A DNA stretch of 64,000 nt, from positions 62,001 through 126,000 of the forward strand of contig JBBQWZ010000007.1 in NCBI GenBank assembly GCA_038210135.1, written 5' to 3'. The position numbers were made by a program, and so were the translations under genes. Origin of the DNA: JBBQWZ01 sp038210135 (GTDB lineage: Bacteria; Acidobacteriota; Terriglobia; Bryobacterales; Bryobacteraceae). A model generated the notes under the pieces. The model was not told the origin of the DNA, searched no databases, and was given only the letters and a program-made list of their open reading frames with translations. This document shows positions 8,326 to 17,227 of this stretch, piece by piece; position 1 is the first letter of the stretch; each line of letters opens with the position of its first letter.

Positions 8326-11300
8326 CTAGAAAGACAACTTGAGCGCAAGTTGCCCGGAGCGAGGCGAGCCGAATTGGTACAGGGGGTTCAGTCCTGTGCC
8401 GAATGCTCCGCTTAACCCGCGCGCCAGGGTCGTGGTCGAGATTCCGAACAGAGCGCTGGTCAGCGTTCCGCTCGGCTGCCCAAAGCTCGGCGTGTTCGGC
8501 AGGTTGAAGTACTCCGCGCGGAATTGAAGCCGGACCCGCTCCGTCAGTTTGAATTGACGGCGTACGGCGAGGTCGATTTGGCTCGCACCGAATCCGCGCA
8601 AAACATTCCTCCCGAAGTTCCCTTGGCGCGAAGCCGGTGGCGCTAGGAAAGCTGCCCGATTGAATCGCTTTCCGCCGCCTACATTCGGATCGGCCAGATA
8701 CAGCGGCTGTCCGCCGATGTAATCGGGCCGGGGCGTGGGAAGACCTGGAAACTGCGGTCCGCCGGTCGCCAGCACGTTCACTGGCAACGCGCTGCGTCCG
8801 CGCAGGCTGGTGTCGATGGCCCAGCCGTTGAGAATTCCTTGGGCCACGCGGTTGCCATGAATCTTCGGCAAATCGTAAGTGACCGCAAAGCTGTACGTGT
8901 TACGAATATCGAATGTGGAATTGGCGCGGTCGATGCTCGGATTCACGTTGCGGGCCGGAGCATTCAAAGTCAAATCGGACGATTCGTTATCGAGCGAATG
9001 CGCCCAGGTGTACGCGGCTAGAATCTGCAGCCCGCGCGAAAGCCGCTGCTGGAATTGCAGCTGCAGCGAGTGGTAATCGGAGCTGGCCAGGTTGCGGCTG
9101 TAATAAACGGTCGTGAAGTCGGTGTTGATATTTCCCTGATTGGCATTCTCCGTGCGAATCAATCGGCGACCGATCGCCGCCACATACGAGGTGGTGAACG
9201 ACGCGTTGCGGCCGATGCCCTGCTCCACGGCGAGGTTGTATTGAATCGTGTACGGCAGCTTGAGATTGGGATCCGACGAGCCGTAGAAGACGCCATAGGG
9301 TTTCACGAAGCCTGAAGGCCGGGGCGCCGCCTGCGCGGCAGTCAGCGGGAACGACGAACTCGGCGCCGTAGACTGCCGGACACCCGGGAAGGTCGCCCCC
9401 GCAACGCCCGCCTGTCCCTGCGCCGTGTCATAAAAGATTCCGATTCCGCCGCGAATCACCGTCTGCCAACTTTGCGATTGCCGCAGTTGATACGCAATTC
9501 CCAGCCGCGGAGCAAAGTTGTTGTAGGTGGTTTTATAGAATGCGCCGTGGTTCGGGTCGATGGCCAGCGTCTGCGGACTGTCCAGCCCGATGATGTTCGT
9601 CAACTGCGTGCCGTTTCGGCCGGCGATCGGAGGATTCACCTCCCACCGGACTCCGTAGGTGACCGTCAGTCCCGGACGCAGCCGCCAGGCATCCTGCGCG
9701 AACAGCGAGAAGTTTCTCACGCGAGTGTAACCCGCCTCGCCGATATTCAAAGCAGTGAACGACGTGGTCGCCGTCAGCACTTGTGCAAGGTTTGCAAAGA
9801 TAGCCGATTCCTGCTTCGAAACCGGACTAATGCTCGGCGACAACTGGCGGAAGTCGCCCCCAAACTTGATCTGGTGCGAGCCGATCACCCAGGACGTCGT
9901 ATCAACCACGTTGAATTGCCTCTGAAAGTTCTCGGCGAGCGTCGTGCCGTTGATCCAACCGACCGCGGCATCCTGAATATTGAATTGTGAAAACGCATAT
10001 GGACCGGGATCCGAGCCGCGAAACAAAGTGGCCAGCGGAATCGGCACTGCGCCGCCGTAGTTATCCGTGTAGAACGAACTCTTTCCGCTGTTCCAGGTTC
10101 CGTTCACCCGTACTTCATTCGAGATCCGCGGCGTCACGATCATCGTCGCCCCGCCAGTCAACACGTGCGACGTGAAGTCGATCGGATTGAGAGTATTGAG
10201 ACTGACATCGGGTCGGCGCTGATTCGCATTCGAAGGCGTGTCGGCGTAGCGCCCAAAGATGGAAATCTTTTCGGTCAGCAAGTGATCCACGCGCACCGTG
10301 TTTGAGTACACGTTCGCCGGATTGGAATAGCTTCCCTGGAAAAAAGCGTAGCCGTTCGCCGCCAGTCCTCCATTCGGAATCGGAAATGCATCGAGGTACG
10401 GCCGAACGGCAGCCGGAGCTGCCGCCCGCGTGGCCAGCGATGGAACTTGGGTGATCGAAATCTGCGGCTGGATCAACTTCAGATTGTCATTCGAATAAAA
10501 GAAAAAGGTCTTGTTCCTGATCACCGGCCCGCCGATGACTCCACCGAAGTTATTCTGCCGGAGCGGAGGACGCCGAAGGTTCGACCGGTTGCCGAACCAG
10601 TCGTTCGCATCCAGTTTGTCGTTGCGGAAGTACTCGAACAGCGTCGCGTGGAATTCGTTCGTGCCCGATCGAGTGACAACGGAAATCTGACCACCCGGCG
10701 TGCGTCCGTACTCCGGAGCGTACGTCGACGTCTGTACCCGAAACTCCTGCACCGACTCGAGCGGCGCGATCGCCGTCGTGGCGCCGACGCTGGTAGGCGT
10801 CGTCAAGGTTCCCGCTCCGGATTGATTTAAGCCCAGGGAAGAAGTGACCGCCGTATTCGCGCTGACCCCGTCCACGGTGAAGTAATTCGCGTCATTCCGC
10901 TGGCCGTTGACGTTGAACTGACCGGGCTGCGCGCCGGTTGCCGGCGTCAGGGAAAGTCCCGGCGTCAATTGAAGAAGAGCCTGCATGCTGCGGCCATTCA
11001 GCGGAATATTCTCGAGGAACTGGCGATCCACCAGCGTCCCCACCGTCGCGGAATCGGTCTGGACTACCGAAGCGCCCCCCTGCACCGTGACGCTCTGCGT
11101 AATGGAACCGACCGGCATGGAGAACCCCAAAGCCACGCTGTCCTGAACGTGCAGAACGACATCGGTCTTGATCATCGTTTGGAAGCCGTCCTTCTCCACC
11201 GAGACGCGGTACCGGCCGACCGGCACGTTCGCGATCACGAAAAGTCCATCCTGGTTCGTCTTCGCTGACAGCTTGGCACCCGTGTCCTGATTGGTGGCTT

Positions 11301-11433
11301 CCACCTTGGCGGCCGCAATGACGGATTCCGAGGAGTCCGTAACCCGACCCGTGATGGTCGCCGAATCCGCCCAGAGAGCGCCCGCAATTGCCACCCACAG
11401 AAACAGTCGCAGCGCAAATACAGTCCGCTTCAT
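8326..11433 (-). CDS. Large TonB-dependent receptor (CarboxypepD_reg type)
   Basis: A 1035-residue outer-membrane receptor of the type abundant in Acidobacteria. A signal peptide (about 1-22) precedes a carboxypeptidase-regulatory beta-sandwich, about residues 24-105 (ATITGRVTDSSESVIAAAKV, GLFVIANVPVGRYRVSV). The plug follows at about 110-230 (VDRQFLENIPLNGRSMQALLQLTPG, FNVNGQRNDANYFTVDGV), then a long barrel with LFAQDAWRLRPGLTVTYGVRWE. It ends in the barrel signature LALKLSF. The substrate cannot be read from the sequence; many relatives are thought to take up carbohydrates or oligopeptides. It is divergent from the RpiR regulator, whose palindromic site lies between them, so co-regulation is possible. 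Confidence 0.88.
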   Translation of the reverse strand: MKRTVFALRLFLWVAIAGALWADSATITGRVTDSSESVIAAAKVEATNQDTGAKLSAKTNQDGLFVIANVPVGRYRVSVEKDGFQTMIKTDVVLHVQDSVALGFSMPVGSITQSVTVQGGASVVQTDSATVGTLVDRQFLENIPLNGRSMQALLQLTPGLSLTPATGAQPGQFNVNGQRNDANYFTVDGVSANTAVTSSLGLNQSGAGTLTTPTSVGATTAIAPLESVQEFRVQTSTYAPEYGRTPGGQISVVTRSGTNEFHATLFEYFRNDKLDANDWFGNRSNLRRPPLRQNNFGGVIGGPVIRNKTFFFYSNDNLKLIQPQISITQVPSLATRAAAPAAVRPYLDAFPIPNGGLAANGYAFFQGSYSNPANVYSNTVRVDHLLTEKISIFGRYADTPSNANQRRPDVSLNTLNPIDFTSHVLTGGATMIVTPRISNEVRVNGTWNSGKSSFYTDNYGGAVPIPLATLFRGSDPGPYAFSQFNIQDAAVGWINGTTLAENFQRQFNVVDTTSWVIGSHQIKFGGDFRQLSPSISPVSKQESAIFANLAQVLTATTSFTALNIGEAGYTRVRNFSLFAQDAWRLRPGLTVTYGVRWEVNPPIAGRNGTQLTNIIGLDSPQTLAIDPNHGAFYKTTYNNFAPRLGIAYQLRQSQSWQTVIRGGIGIFYDTAQGQAGVAGATFPGVRQSTAPSSSFPLTAAQAAPRPSGFVKPYGVFYGSSDPNLKLPYTIQYNLAVEQGIGRNASFTTSYVAAIGRRLIRTENANQGNINTDFTTVYYSRNLASSDYHSLQLQFQQRLSRGLQILAAYTWAHSLDNESSDLTLNAPARNVNPSIDRANSTFDIRNTYSFAVTYDLPKIHGNRVAQGILNGWAIDTSLRGRSALPVNVLATGGPQFPGLPTPRPDYIGGQPLYLADPNVGGGKRFNRAAFLAPPASRQGNFGRNVLRGFGASQIDLAVRRQFKLTERVRLQFRAEYFNLPNTPSFGQPSGTLTSALFGISTTTLARGLSGAFGTGLNPLYQFGSPRSGQLALKLSF

Positions 11434-11523
11434 CCGTTAGACCCTCCCAGGTATGAATGAGCATACTCGAACTGCAACGAATGGTGCAATAGAAATGTTT
11501 CGAGGCGCCTGCTCGCAAATACC

Positions 11524-11551
11524 TTGAGATTGTAGGTATTTTGTGTATTAT
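11524..11551 (+). promoter_or_regulatory. Sigma-70-like promoter of the RpiR regulator
   Basis: TTGAGA and TATTAT are spaced by 16 bases, close to the -35/-10 consensus. Transcription would start near 11558, inside the palindrome at 11557-11572. That argues against the TTG at 11554 as the start codon and for the GTG at 11608 or the ATG at 11647. Confidence 0.5.
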
Positions 11552-11556
11552 CTTTG

Positions 11557-11572
11557 TGCAGTGATCACTGCA
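11557..11572. promoter_or_regulatory. Perfect 16-base palindrome, candidate RpiR operator
   Basis: TGCAGTGA and TCACTGCA directly adjoin. It sits at the predicted +1 of the RpiR gene and about 125 bases upstream of the divergent TonB receptor, the expected place for an autoregulatory operator. Binding by this RpiR protein is inferred from position only. Confidence 0.5.
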
Positions 11573-11607
11573 TCCGACGATGTGACAGAATCGGTCTGGA
11601 GCCTGGA

Positions 11608-12522
11608 GTGAATTCCACCCCCGAACCGAATCCGCCCCCAGGCGAAATGCCGGAAGCGCCGCGCAGCGCTCTCGAAGTTCGCTTGCAGGACGCCGGAAGC
11701 CGCCTACATGGACGCCGGCGAAGGCTTGTCATGGCGATCCTTCAGGACGCGGCGGAAACTTGTTTCCTATCCTCGCCCGAAGTCGCTCGCCGGTACGGCG
11801 TCGATGCGGCGACTGTGGTTCGAACCGTACAAGCCCTCGGCTACGAGCGATACGCCGATTTTGGTGCGGACCTTCGCGAGCACCTGCTGTCCCGTCTCTC
11901 GCCCTACACCATCTTCAAAACTGAATTACAGAAGGACCGCAGTTTCGACGATCGTATCCGCCACTCCCTGCACTGCGACAGCGCTAACATCCAGGCCTTG
12001 ATCTCCGGCCTCGACATCAACGAAGTGATGCGCGCCGCCCAGGCGATCCATGAGGCGCGCCGGATTTACGTGATCGGCGTCGATACCGCTTCGTCTTTGG
12101 CGTTCTTCCTCGCGTACGTTCTTCGAAGTCTCGGCCTGCCCGCCGAATCGCCGATCCCCAGCGAAGGCTATTTGCGATACACCACCCAACTCCTAGGCGC
12201 CGGTGATCTGGTGATCGGGATCAGCTTCGGACGCTGCCTGCGCACGACGATGGACGTGGTTCTAGCGGCCAGAGCGCAAGGCGTCGCTACACTCGGAATC
12301 ACGGATACGCCCAACTCGCCAATGGCGCGAGCCTGCGATCATTTCCTCACGGCCCCAATCTCGAGCTCGCTGTTTTTCGGATCCTTTGTCGCGCCTCTGT
12401 CCGTCATCAACGCCCTGCTGGTAGCCTCCGCCTATTACAAGTCGGACGAATCGCTCCGCCGGCTGGAACAAATGGAAGAGAGCTATCGCTCCGGCACCCG
12501 CTGGTACGAACCGCTCCTTTAG
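11608..12522 (+). CDS. MurR/RpiR family transcriptional regulator
   Basis: A sugar-phosphate-type regulator with two domains. The N-terminal HTH_6 fold spans roughly the first 90 residues (LVMAILQDAAETCFLSSPEVARRYGVDAATVVRTVQALGY in short pieces), and the C-terminal SIS domain binds a phosphosugar (RRIYVIGVDTASSLAFFLAYVL, GAGDLVIGISFGRCLRTT, GVATLGITDTPNSPMAR). It would repress or activate a carbohydrate-utilisation operon. The start is uncertain: GTG at 11608 or ATG at 11647 both keep the whole HTH, while an upstream TTG at 11554 lies before the predicted transcription start. The divergent TonB receptor is a plausible target, suggesting receptor-mediated sugar uptake, but the sugar is unknown. 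Confidence 0.85.
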   Translation: MNSTPEPNPPPGEMPEAPRSALEVRLQDAGSRLHGRRRRLVMAILQDAAETCFLSSPEVARRYGVDAATVVRTVQALGYERYADFGADLREHLLSRLSPYTIFKTELQKDRSFDDRIRHSLHCDSANIQALISGLDINEVMRAAQAIHEARRIYVIGVDTASSLAFFLAYVLRSLGLPAESPIPSEGYLRYTTQLLGAGDLVIGISFGRCLRTTMDVVLAARAQGVATLGITDTPNSPMARACDHFLTAPISSSLFFGSFVAPLSVINALLVASAYYKSDESLRRLEQMEESYRSGTRWYEPLL

Positions 12523-12537
12523 ATGATCGGTGTCGCC

Positions 12538-13500
12538 TTAGATTGTCAGGAGGAGCTTGCCGGTGGTTCTTCGGCTTTCTAGATCCGAATGGGCTCGGGC
12601 GGCTTCGGACAGGGGATAGCGGCCTCCGATGTGGAGCTTCAGGGAGCCGTCGGCGATCCAGCTTAGGACGTCTCCGGCGCGATGTTCCAACTCGTCGCGG
12701 GTGGCGGCGTAGGCTCCGAGGGATGGACGGGTGAGGAAGAGCGAGCCCTTGGCGTTAAGCAGGAGAGGCTCGATGGCGGCGACCGGTCCGCTCGACTGGC
12801 CGAAGGAGACCATCATGCCGCGGGGCTTCAGGCAGTCGAGGCTCTTGAGGAAAGTGGTGGCGCCGACCGAATCGTAGACGACATCGACGGCTCCGGCCAG
12901 GCGTTTAGTTTCGGTGACGAAATCCTTTTCGGTATAGAGAATGACGTCGTCGGCTCCGGCGGCGCGGGCCTGCGCGGCTTTGGCTTCGGTAGAGACAGTG
13001 CCGATGACGCGCGCGCCGAGTTTCTTGGCCATTTGGACGGTGAGCAATCCGGCTCCTCCGGCAGCCGCATGGACCAGGGCGATATGGCCGGGCTTCAACG
13101 GGAAGGTGGAGTGCGTGAGGTAGTGAGCGGTCATGCCCTGGAGCATGGCGGCGGCGGCGAGTTCGAAATTCACTTCCTTGGGAATCTTCACCAGCTGCCA
13201 GGAGGGCACGACGGCGTATTCGGCGTAGGAGCCGCGGGACATCGCCCAAGCGACGCGGTCGCCGGGCTGGATGCCGGTGACGTTGGGGCCGATGCCTTCG
13301 ACGGTTCCGGCGCCTTCCATTCCGAGGATGGCTGGCAGCGGCGCTTTGTAGAGTCCGGTGCGGAAGTAGACGTCGATAAAGTTCACGCCGGAGGCGGTGA
13401 CCTTGACGAGGGCCTGGCCATCAGCGGGGACCGGTTTCGGCTGATCGGCGTAGCGTAGGGCTTCGACGCCGCCGGGTTGTTCGACAAAGACTGCCTTCAT
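12538..13500 (-). CDS. Quinone oxidoreductase (zinc-independent MDR family)
   Basis: A 320-residue NADPH-dependent reductase of the medium-chain dehydrogenase/reductase superfamily. The N-terminal GroES-like domain includes ASGVNFIDVYFRTGLY and the GMEGAGTVE motif, lacking the catalytic zinc cysteines of alcohol dehydrogenases, as expected for QOR. The Rossmann domain carries AAAGGAGLLTVQMAKKLGA, the nucleotide-binding glycine motif, at about residues 145-165. The length is normal for the family. It likely reduces quinones or other enones in the cytoplasm; the substrate is unknown. Its ATG overlaps the stop of the upstream gene by 4 bases, so the pair is co-transcribed. Confidence 0.9.
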   Translation of the reverse strand: MKAVFVEQPGGVEALRYADQPKPVPADGQALVKVTASGVNFIDVYFRTGLYKAPLPAILGMEGAGTVEGIGPNVTGIQPGDRVAWAMSRGSYAEYAVVPSWQLVKIPKEVNFELAAAAMLQGMTAHYLTHSTFPLKPGHIALVHAAAGGAGLLTVQMAKKLGARVIGTVSTEAKAAQARAAGADDVILYTEKDFVTETKRLAGAVDVVYDSVGATTFLKSLDCLKPRGMMVSFGQSSGPVAAIEPLLLNAKGSLFLTRPSLGAYAATRDELEHRAGDVLSWIADGSLKLHIGGRYPLSEAARAHSDLESRRTTGKLLLTI

Positions 13501-14060
13501 GGTGTGGACACGCTCCTGACGCGGATTCGCCTTTTAAGATGTTCCCACGCGGCGTAGGCGATCAAGAAGGCGAGGCTCACGGGAAGGAACAGAAGGCGGG
13601 CGATGGTGGGTACGGCTCCGGCGCCGGTGAGGCCGGCGCGGAACAAAATGAAATGGCGAATGACGGCGCCGTGGGCGAAGTCGAGCCAGAAGACGTCGCC
13701 GTTTTCATTGAGTACGAAAACTTTGACGGGAAGGCGCGCGGCGAGCATCCATTTCCACTTGGTCATGATGGGCTCGCCGGAACAGAGGATGCCGACGGCA
13801 TCGTAGCGATTGGCTTTCAATTCGGCGACGAGGTTGGCGCGGCGGGCGGGGTCGGGATAATCGCCGACGCGAAAGATGGCTCCGGTGCTGGCGTCGAAGC
13901 CTTCGGGGATTCCGGCGAAGCAGGTGAGGAGGTCAGCGGAGAGGGCTCCGTGGACGCGGATGAGGTTGGGAAGAAAGTCGTTGAGCAGGTTCCGGCCGCC
14001 GCTTTCAATGAGCAGGATGCGGTGGAATTCGGGCTGCCGCCGGGTGAAGAAGCCGCGCAA
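13497..14060 (-). CDS. Conserved hypothetical protein with C-terminal membrane segment
   Basis: A 187-residue protein I do not recognise. The N-terminal part (HRILLIESGGRNLLNDFLPNL) is alpha/beta in character and vaguely resembles the start of Rossmann-type glycosyltransferases. The C-terminal part holds one or two hydrophobic segments (about residues 137-175, VPTIARLLFLPVSLAFLIAYAAW) followed by basic KRRIRVR. The only in-frame start near the 5' end is a TTG at 14060; an in-frame stop lies four codons upstream. It overlaps the quinone oxidoreductase by 4 bases. The gene is probably real because of the overlap and membrane pattern, but its function is unknown and its 5' end may be lost. Confidence 0.5.
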   Translation of the reverse strand: MRGFFTRRQPEFHRILLIESGGRNLLNDFLPNLIRVHGALSADLLTCFAGIPEGFDASTGAIFRVGDYPDPARRANLVAELKANRYDAVGILCSGEPIMTKWKWMLAARLPVKVFVLNENGDVFWLDFAHGAVIRHFILFRAGLTGAGAVPTIARLLFLPVSLAFLIAYAAWEHLKRRIRVRSVSTP

Positions 14061-14186
14061 ACATCCAGTTTACTGCGTTTGCTGGCTGGCTTCGAGTTGG
14101 AATTTCCCGCGCTGGTGGGCGAGGTTGGTTGAAGCCGTGATCCGGTCATCTCTTTGTCAGGTCCGGGGTTGGTTGGCGATTTTGGT

Positions 14187-14402
14187 GTCCGCTCCCGACG
14201 TGCTCCTTCCGAGCAGCTCGGATTCGGAGGCCGGGCGAATCGCTGGCGAAATGCGCTAAAAGGGTCCCGTCGCTGACGCTCCGGGTTCAAGTCGGTTGGC
14301 GCTTCGTTCCATTGAGACCGGGGGCACTCCATCGCATTAAAGTTGGTGTCCGGATTGGGGAGGCTGGTGCGGGTTGGCCGCTCACTTCGCTCGCGGTTCA
14401 GA
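14187..14402 (+). repeat. Interspersed palindromic repeats, units A, C and D-like
   Basis: This fills most of the 380-base gap 14061-14440. Unit A (14187-14225) has hairpin arms TGCTC/GAGCA. Unit C (14262-14291) reads GGGTCCCGTCGCTGACGC then CCGGGTTCAAG. A short D-like piece (14376-14402) reads GGCCGCTCACTTCGC then TCGCGGTTC. The remaining bases hold no gene I can support. Confidence 0.8.
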
Positions 14403-14440
14403 TGGAGAGCAGGCATGCTCTGGGTTTTGCCAGGTTAGGC

Positions 14441-15922
14441 TCAGCCTGCTACGAGGTTGGGTTCGATGTCTAAAAGGGACGTCTGCACGCGATCGAGGGC
14501 GGTGATCAGGTCGCTGGCGCTGACGGGTTTACTGAGGAAGCTATCCATGCCGGCCTGCTGGCAACGAAGGCGGTCGGCGTCCATGACAGAAGCGGTGAGA
14601 GCGACGATGGGGATGTTTCGCGCGGCCTCGCCGGCGTCGCCGCGGCGAATGCGAAGGGTGGTCTCGTAGCCGTCGAGCATGGGCATGTGGCAATCCATGA
14701 GGACGACGGCGTAGTTTTCGGCGCGCAGCTTCTCGAGGCACTGATGGCCATCGGAGACAACGGTCGGGGCGTAGCCGGCGCGAGACAGCAGCAGGCAAAT
14801 GACGCGCTGATTCACGGCGTTGTCTTCGGCGACCAGAACGCGCAGGGAATCTTCGGCGGGCGCGGCGGCAGGCTGCGGGGGCCGGACGAAGCTGTGTTCG
14901 ATTTCCGGGGCGGCGCAGGCTTCGAGCGGAAGATGAAAGCGGAAAACGGTTCCGGCGGGTGAAGTGGAGGCGATGCTGATTTCTCCGCCCAGCAGGCGGC
15001 AGAGGCGGCGCGAGATGGCAAGTCCGAGTCCGGTGCCGCCATGGCGGCGGGCGGCGGAGAGATCCAGTTGGCGGAAGGGCTCGAACAATTCGGAGGCGCG
15101 CTCGACGGGGATGCCGGGGCCGGTATCGATGACGTGGAAGACCAGAAGCGGTTGCGCGGCCGCATCCTCCTCGGTGGTTACGCGCACGTCGATACAGCCG
15201 GTGTCGGTGAATTTCACGGCATTCGCGACGACGTTCAACAGGATTTGGCGGAGCCGGCTGCTGTCGGAGAGGATCCAGGGCGGCACGCTCACATCGAGGC
15301 TGCTCGACAGGCGAAGGCCTTTGGCCGAAGCGGCGGCCGAGACAATCGCGAAAATATCCCGCACCTGTTGGCGAACCGAAGTGGGTACGGGATACGCGAC
15401 CATGCGACCGGATTCGATCTTCGAAAAATCGAGGATATCGTTGATGATCGAGAGCAGCGCCTGGCCGCTGGTGCGGATCGTGTCCACCCACTCGCGCTGG
15501 TGCGGGCCTAACTGCGAATCGCGCAGAAATTCGGTGAAGCCGATGATGCCGTTCATGGGCGTGCGGATTTCGTGGCTCATGAGGGCGACGAATTCCGACT
15601 TGGCGCGGCTGGCGAGTTCGGCGGCTTCTTTGGCGTCGTGGAGTTCGGCGGCGGAACGGCGTTCGGCGGTGATGTCGAGGTTGATTCCGATGAGGCGGGA
15701 GCGGGCTCCTTCGGAGCCGATGGCGACGGTACCGGCGCGGATGTGGCGGATTTCGCCGTCGGGCCGGATGATGCGGTACTGAATGTCGTCGTGAACGCCG
15801 GCCTGGCGGAGCGAGCGAATGCGCGAGAAAAGGAAGTCGTGGTCCTCGGGATGGACCAGAGCCTTCCAGCGGCTTGGATCCGCGGTGAACTCCGCCCGCG
15901 ACAAGCCATACAGGCGGAGCAT
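14441..15922 (-). CDS. Hybrid histidine kinase, C-terminal part (PAS, HK, receiver)
   Basis: The 493-residue open frame begins inside a PAS domain, which itself starts further upstream in the same frame (ERLKLATSAFDIGVWDW, before the first Met). Domains: rest of PAS/PAC, about 1-90 (WKALVHPEDH, YRIIRPDGEIRHI); HisKA with phospho-acceptor His117 (FVALMSHEIRTPMNGIIGF); HATPase_c (NVVANAVKF, DTGPGIP, GGTGLGLAI); receiver near the C-terminus (VLVAEDNAVNQ, VVLMDCHMPMLDG with the phospho-Asp, and KPVSASDL). It forms one gene with 15997-16977, interrupted by a frameshift near 16039. It would signal by phosphorelay, perhaps to the OmpR-type regulator at 17228-17941. Confidence 0.85.
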   Translation of the reverse strand: MLRLYGLSRAEFTADPSRWKALVHPEDHDFLFSRIRSLRQAGVHDDIQYRIIRPDGEIRHIRAGTVAIGSEGARSRLIGINLDITAERRSAAELHDAKEAAELASRAKSEFVALMSHEIRTPMNGIIGFTEFLRDSQLGPHQREWVDTIRTSGQALLSIINDILDFSKIESGRMVAYPVPTSVRQQVRDIFAIVSAAASAKGLRLSSSLDVSVPPWILSDSSRLRQILLNVVANAVKFTDTGCIDVRVTTEEDAAAQPLLVFHVIDTGPGIPVERASELFEPFRQLDLSAARRHGGTGLGLAISRRLCRLLGGEISIASTSPAGTVFRFHLPLEACAAPEIEHSFVRPPQPAAAPAEDSLRVLVAEDNAVNQRVICLLLSRAGYAPTVVSDGHQCLEKLRAENYAVVLMDCHMPMLDGYETTLRIRRGDAGEAARNIPIVALTASVMDADRLRCQQAGMDSFLSKPVSASDLITALDRVQTSLLDIEPNLVAG

Positions 15923-15996
15923 GCCGTCGTCCCAGACGATGCCGCCATCAGTCTGCCAATCCCAGACGCCGATATCGAAGGCGCTGGTGGCAAGCT

Positions 15997-16977
15997 TCAG
16001 GCGTTCTTCGCTGACGCTAATCTGCTCATTGGCGAGCCGAGAGCGGCGGTTCGCAACTCGACGGTATGTTCGAGCTGGCTGTTCTGCTTCTGAATGTGCT
16101 CAAGGAGTTTCTCGCGATCGAGTTCGGCGGCGTGACGCCGGGCATCGAGCTTCCGCGACGCGACGCCGGTGAGTAGGATGACGCCGGTCATGCCGACGAG
16201 GCAGGCGAGGGCAAGGGTAGCGACGGTGACTTCGAGCTGCCAACCCCAGGCGGCTCCGGCGCGCAGGATCAGCCATCCGAGCACCGGAATCAGGATGGCG
16301 GCGCTGACGAGTAAGCGGCGGCTGGTCGCACCGATTTGCCCTTTCGAGAGGAGAAAGCCGATCGGCCCGGTGCGCGGACGCAGTGCGAGTATCGCGACGC
16401 CAAGGGTAGCGAATCCGAGGACGGTATGCAGTGCGACCTGGGTAAAGGTTTCGAGTCCACCCTGGATCGCGACGCCGAACAGGTAGCCGAGCAGCGGAGG
16501 CAGAAGAGTCAACTCCATCGCGATCATCAGGACCTGCGCGGCGACGATGGGAATCCGGCGGCGGCTCGAGATTAGCAGAACGGCGGGCGCGGCAAGCAGC
16601 GAACAAAGGATGGCGGTGCGGCCCATTCTGCCCTGCGCCAGCGCATCCGGAACGAACAGCGTATCGATGCCAAAGTTCCAGCCGAAGTTGTTCTCCGCTG
16701 CGCTCAACAAGGCCAGCGTGAACCAGAGGACGGCCGAGATTCGGGTGGCCCAAACGAGGTGGCGATGATGACGTCCGAGCGCAAACCAGACGCTGATTCC
16801 GCCGAGGACGAGGCCCCAGGCGGAGTTGGCGCGCATGCGTCCGAGGTCCGGAAAGAGGCCGGTCCAGTAGTGCATGCCGGTAATCCAGGCGGCGAGTACG
16901 GCTCCGCCTAAGGCAGTGCTCGCGGCGGCGAGGACGGCAGGAAGACTCGGATTCGGCCAGCGTGCCAAGCGATCCAT
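15997..16977 (-). CDS. Hybrid histidine kinase, N-terminal membrane part (frameshifted)
   Basis: The membrane half of the kinase continued at 14441-15922. About seven hydrophobic segments form a sensor-like region (VLAAASTALGGAVLAAWI through LALACLVGMTGVILLTGV), followed by a coiled coil (AAELDREKLLEHIQKQNSQLEHTVELRTAAL). After AAL this frame runs into about 11 unrelated residues and a stop. The -1 frame instead continues RLANEQISVSEERLKLATSAFD, the expected linker and PAS start. One missing base near 16039 would restore a single protein of roughly 845 residues. I used the ATG at 16977; a TTG at 17067 would add 30 residues. The cause may be a real mutation or a base-calling error. Confidence 0.75.
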   Translation of the reverse strand: MDRLARWPNPSLPAVLAAASTALGGAVLAAWITGMHYWTGLFPDLGRMRANSAWGLVLGGISVWFALGRHHRHLVWATRISAVLWFTLALLSAAENNFGWNFGIDTLFVPDALAQGRMGRTAILCSLLAAPAVLLISSRRRIPIVAAQVLMIAMELTLLPPLLGYLFGVAIQGGLETFTQVALHTVLGFATLGVAILALRPRTGPIGFLLSKGQIGATSRRLLVSAAILIPVLGWLILRAGAAWGWQLEVTVATLALACLVGMTGVILLTGVASRKLDARRHAAELDREKLLEHIQKQNSQLEHTVELRTAALGSPMSRLASAKNA

Positions 16978-17227
16978 CGCCAGAACGTTTTCGCCCCCGT
17001 ACGTTTGGTAGCAGACTCTAGCGTACTCGTGTTGGCTTACGTTATCAAGACCGTACGCGGGGCTCAAGAGTACTGGCGCGGGCGCTGGGATGGTGTGCCG
17101 GGAGGGTTGCGCGCGAGGTATGGGCGTGATAGCGTTCAGGTCGATTCACGCGGCACCTCTGCGCGATTTTGAGAGGACGAACGTGGAGGAACCCGAAGCC
17201 GGGGAACCAGAGCCCCGGCTATCGGTG

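Noticed and set aside
11554..11607. TTG start for the RpiR regulator
   Set aside because: It lies before the predicted transcription start and inside the palindromic operator.
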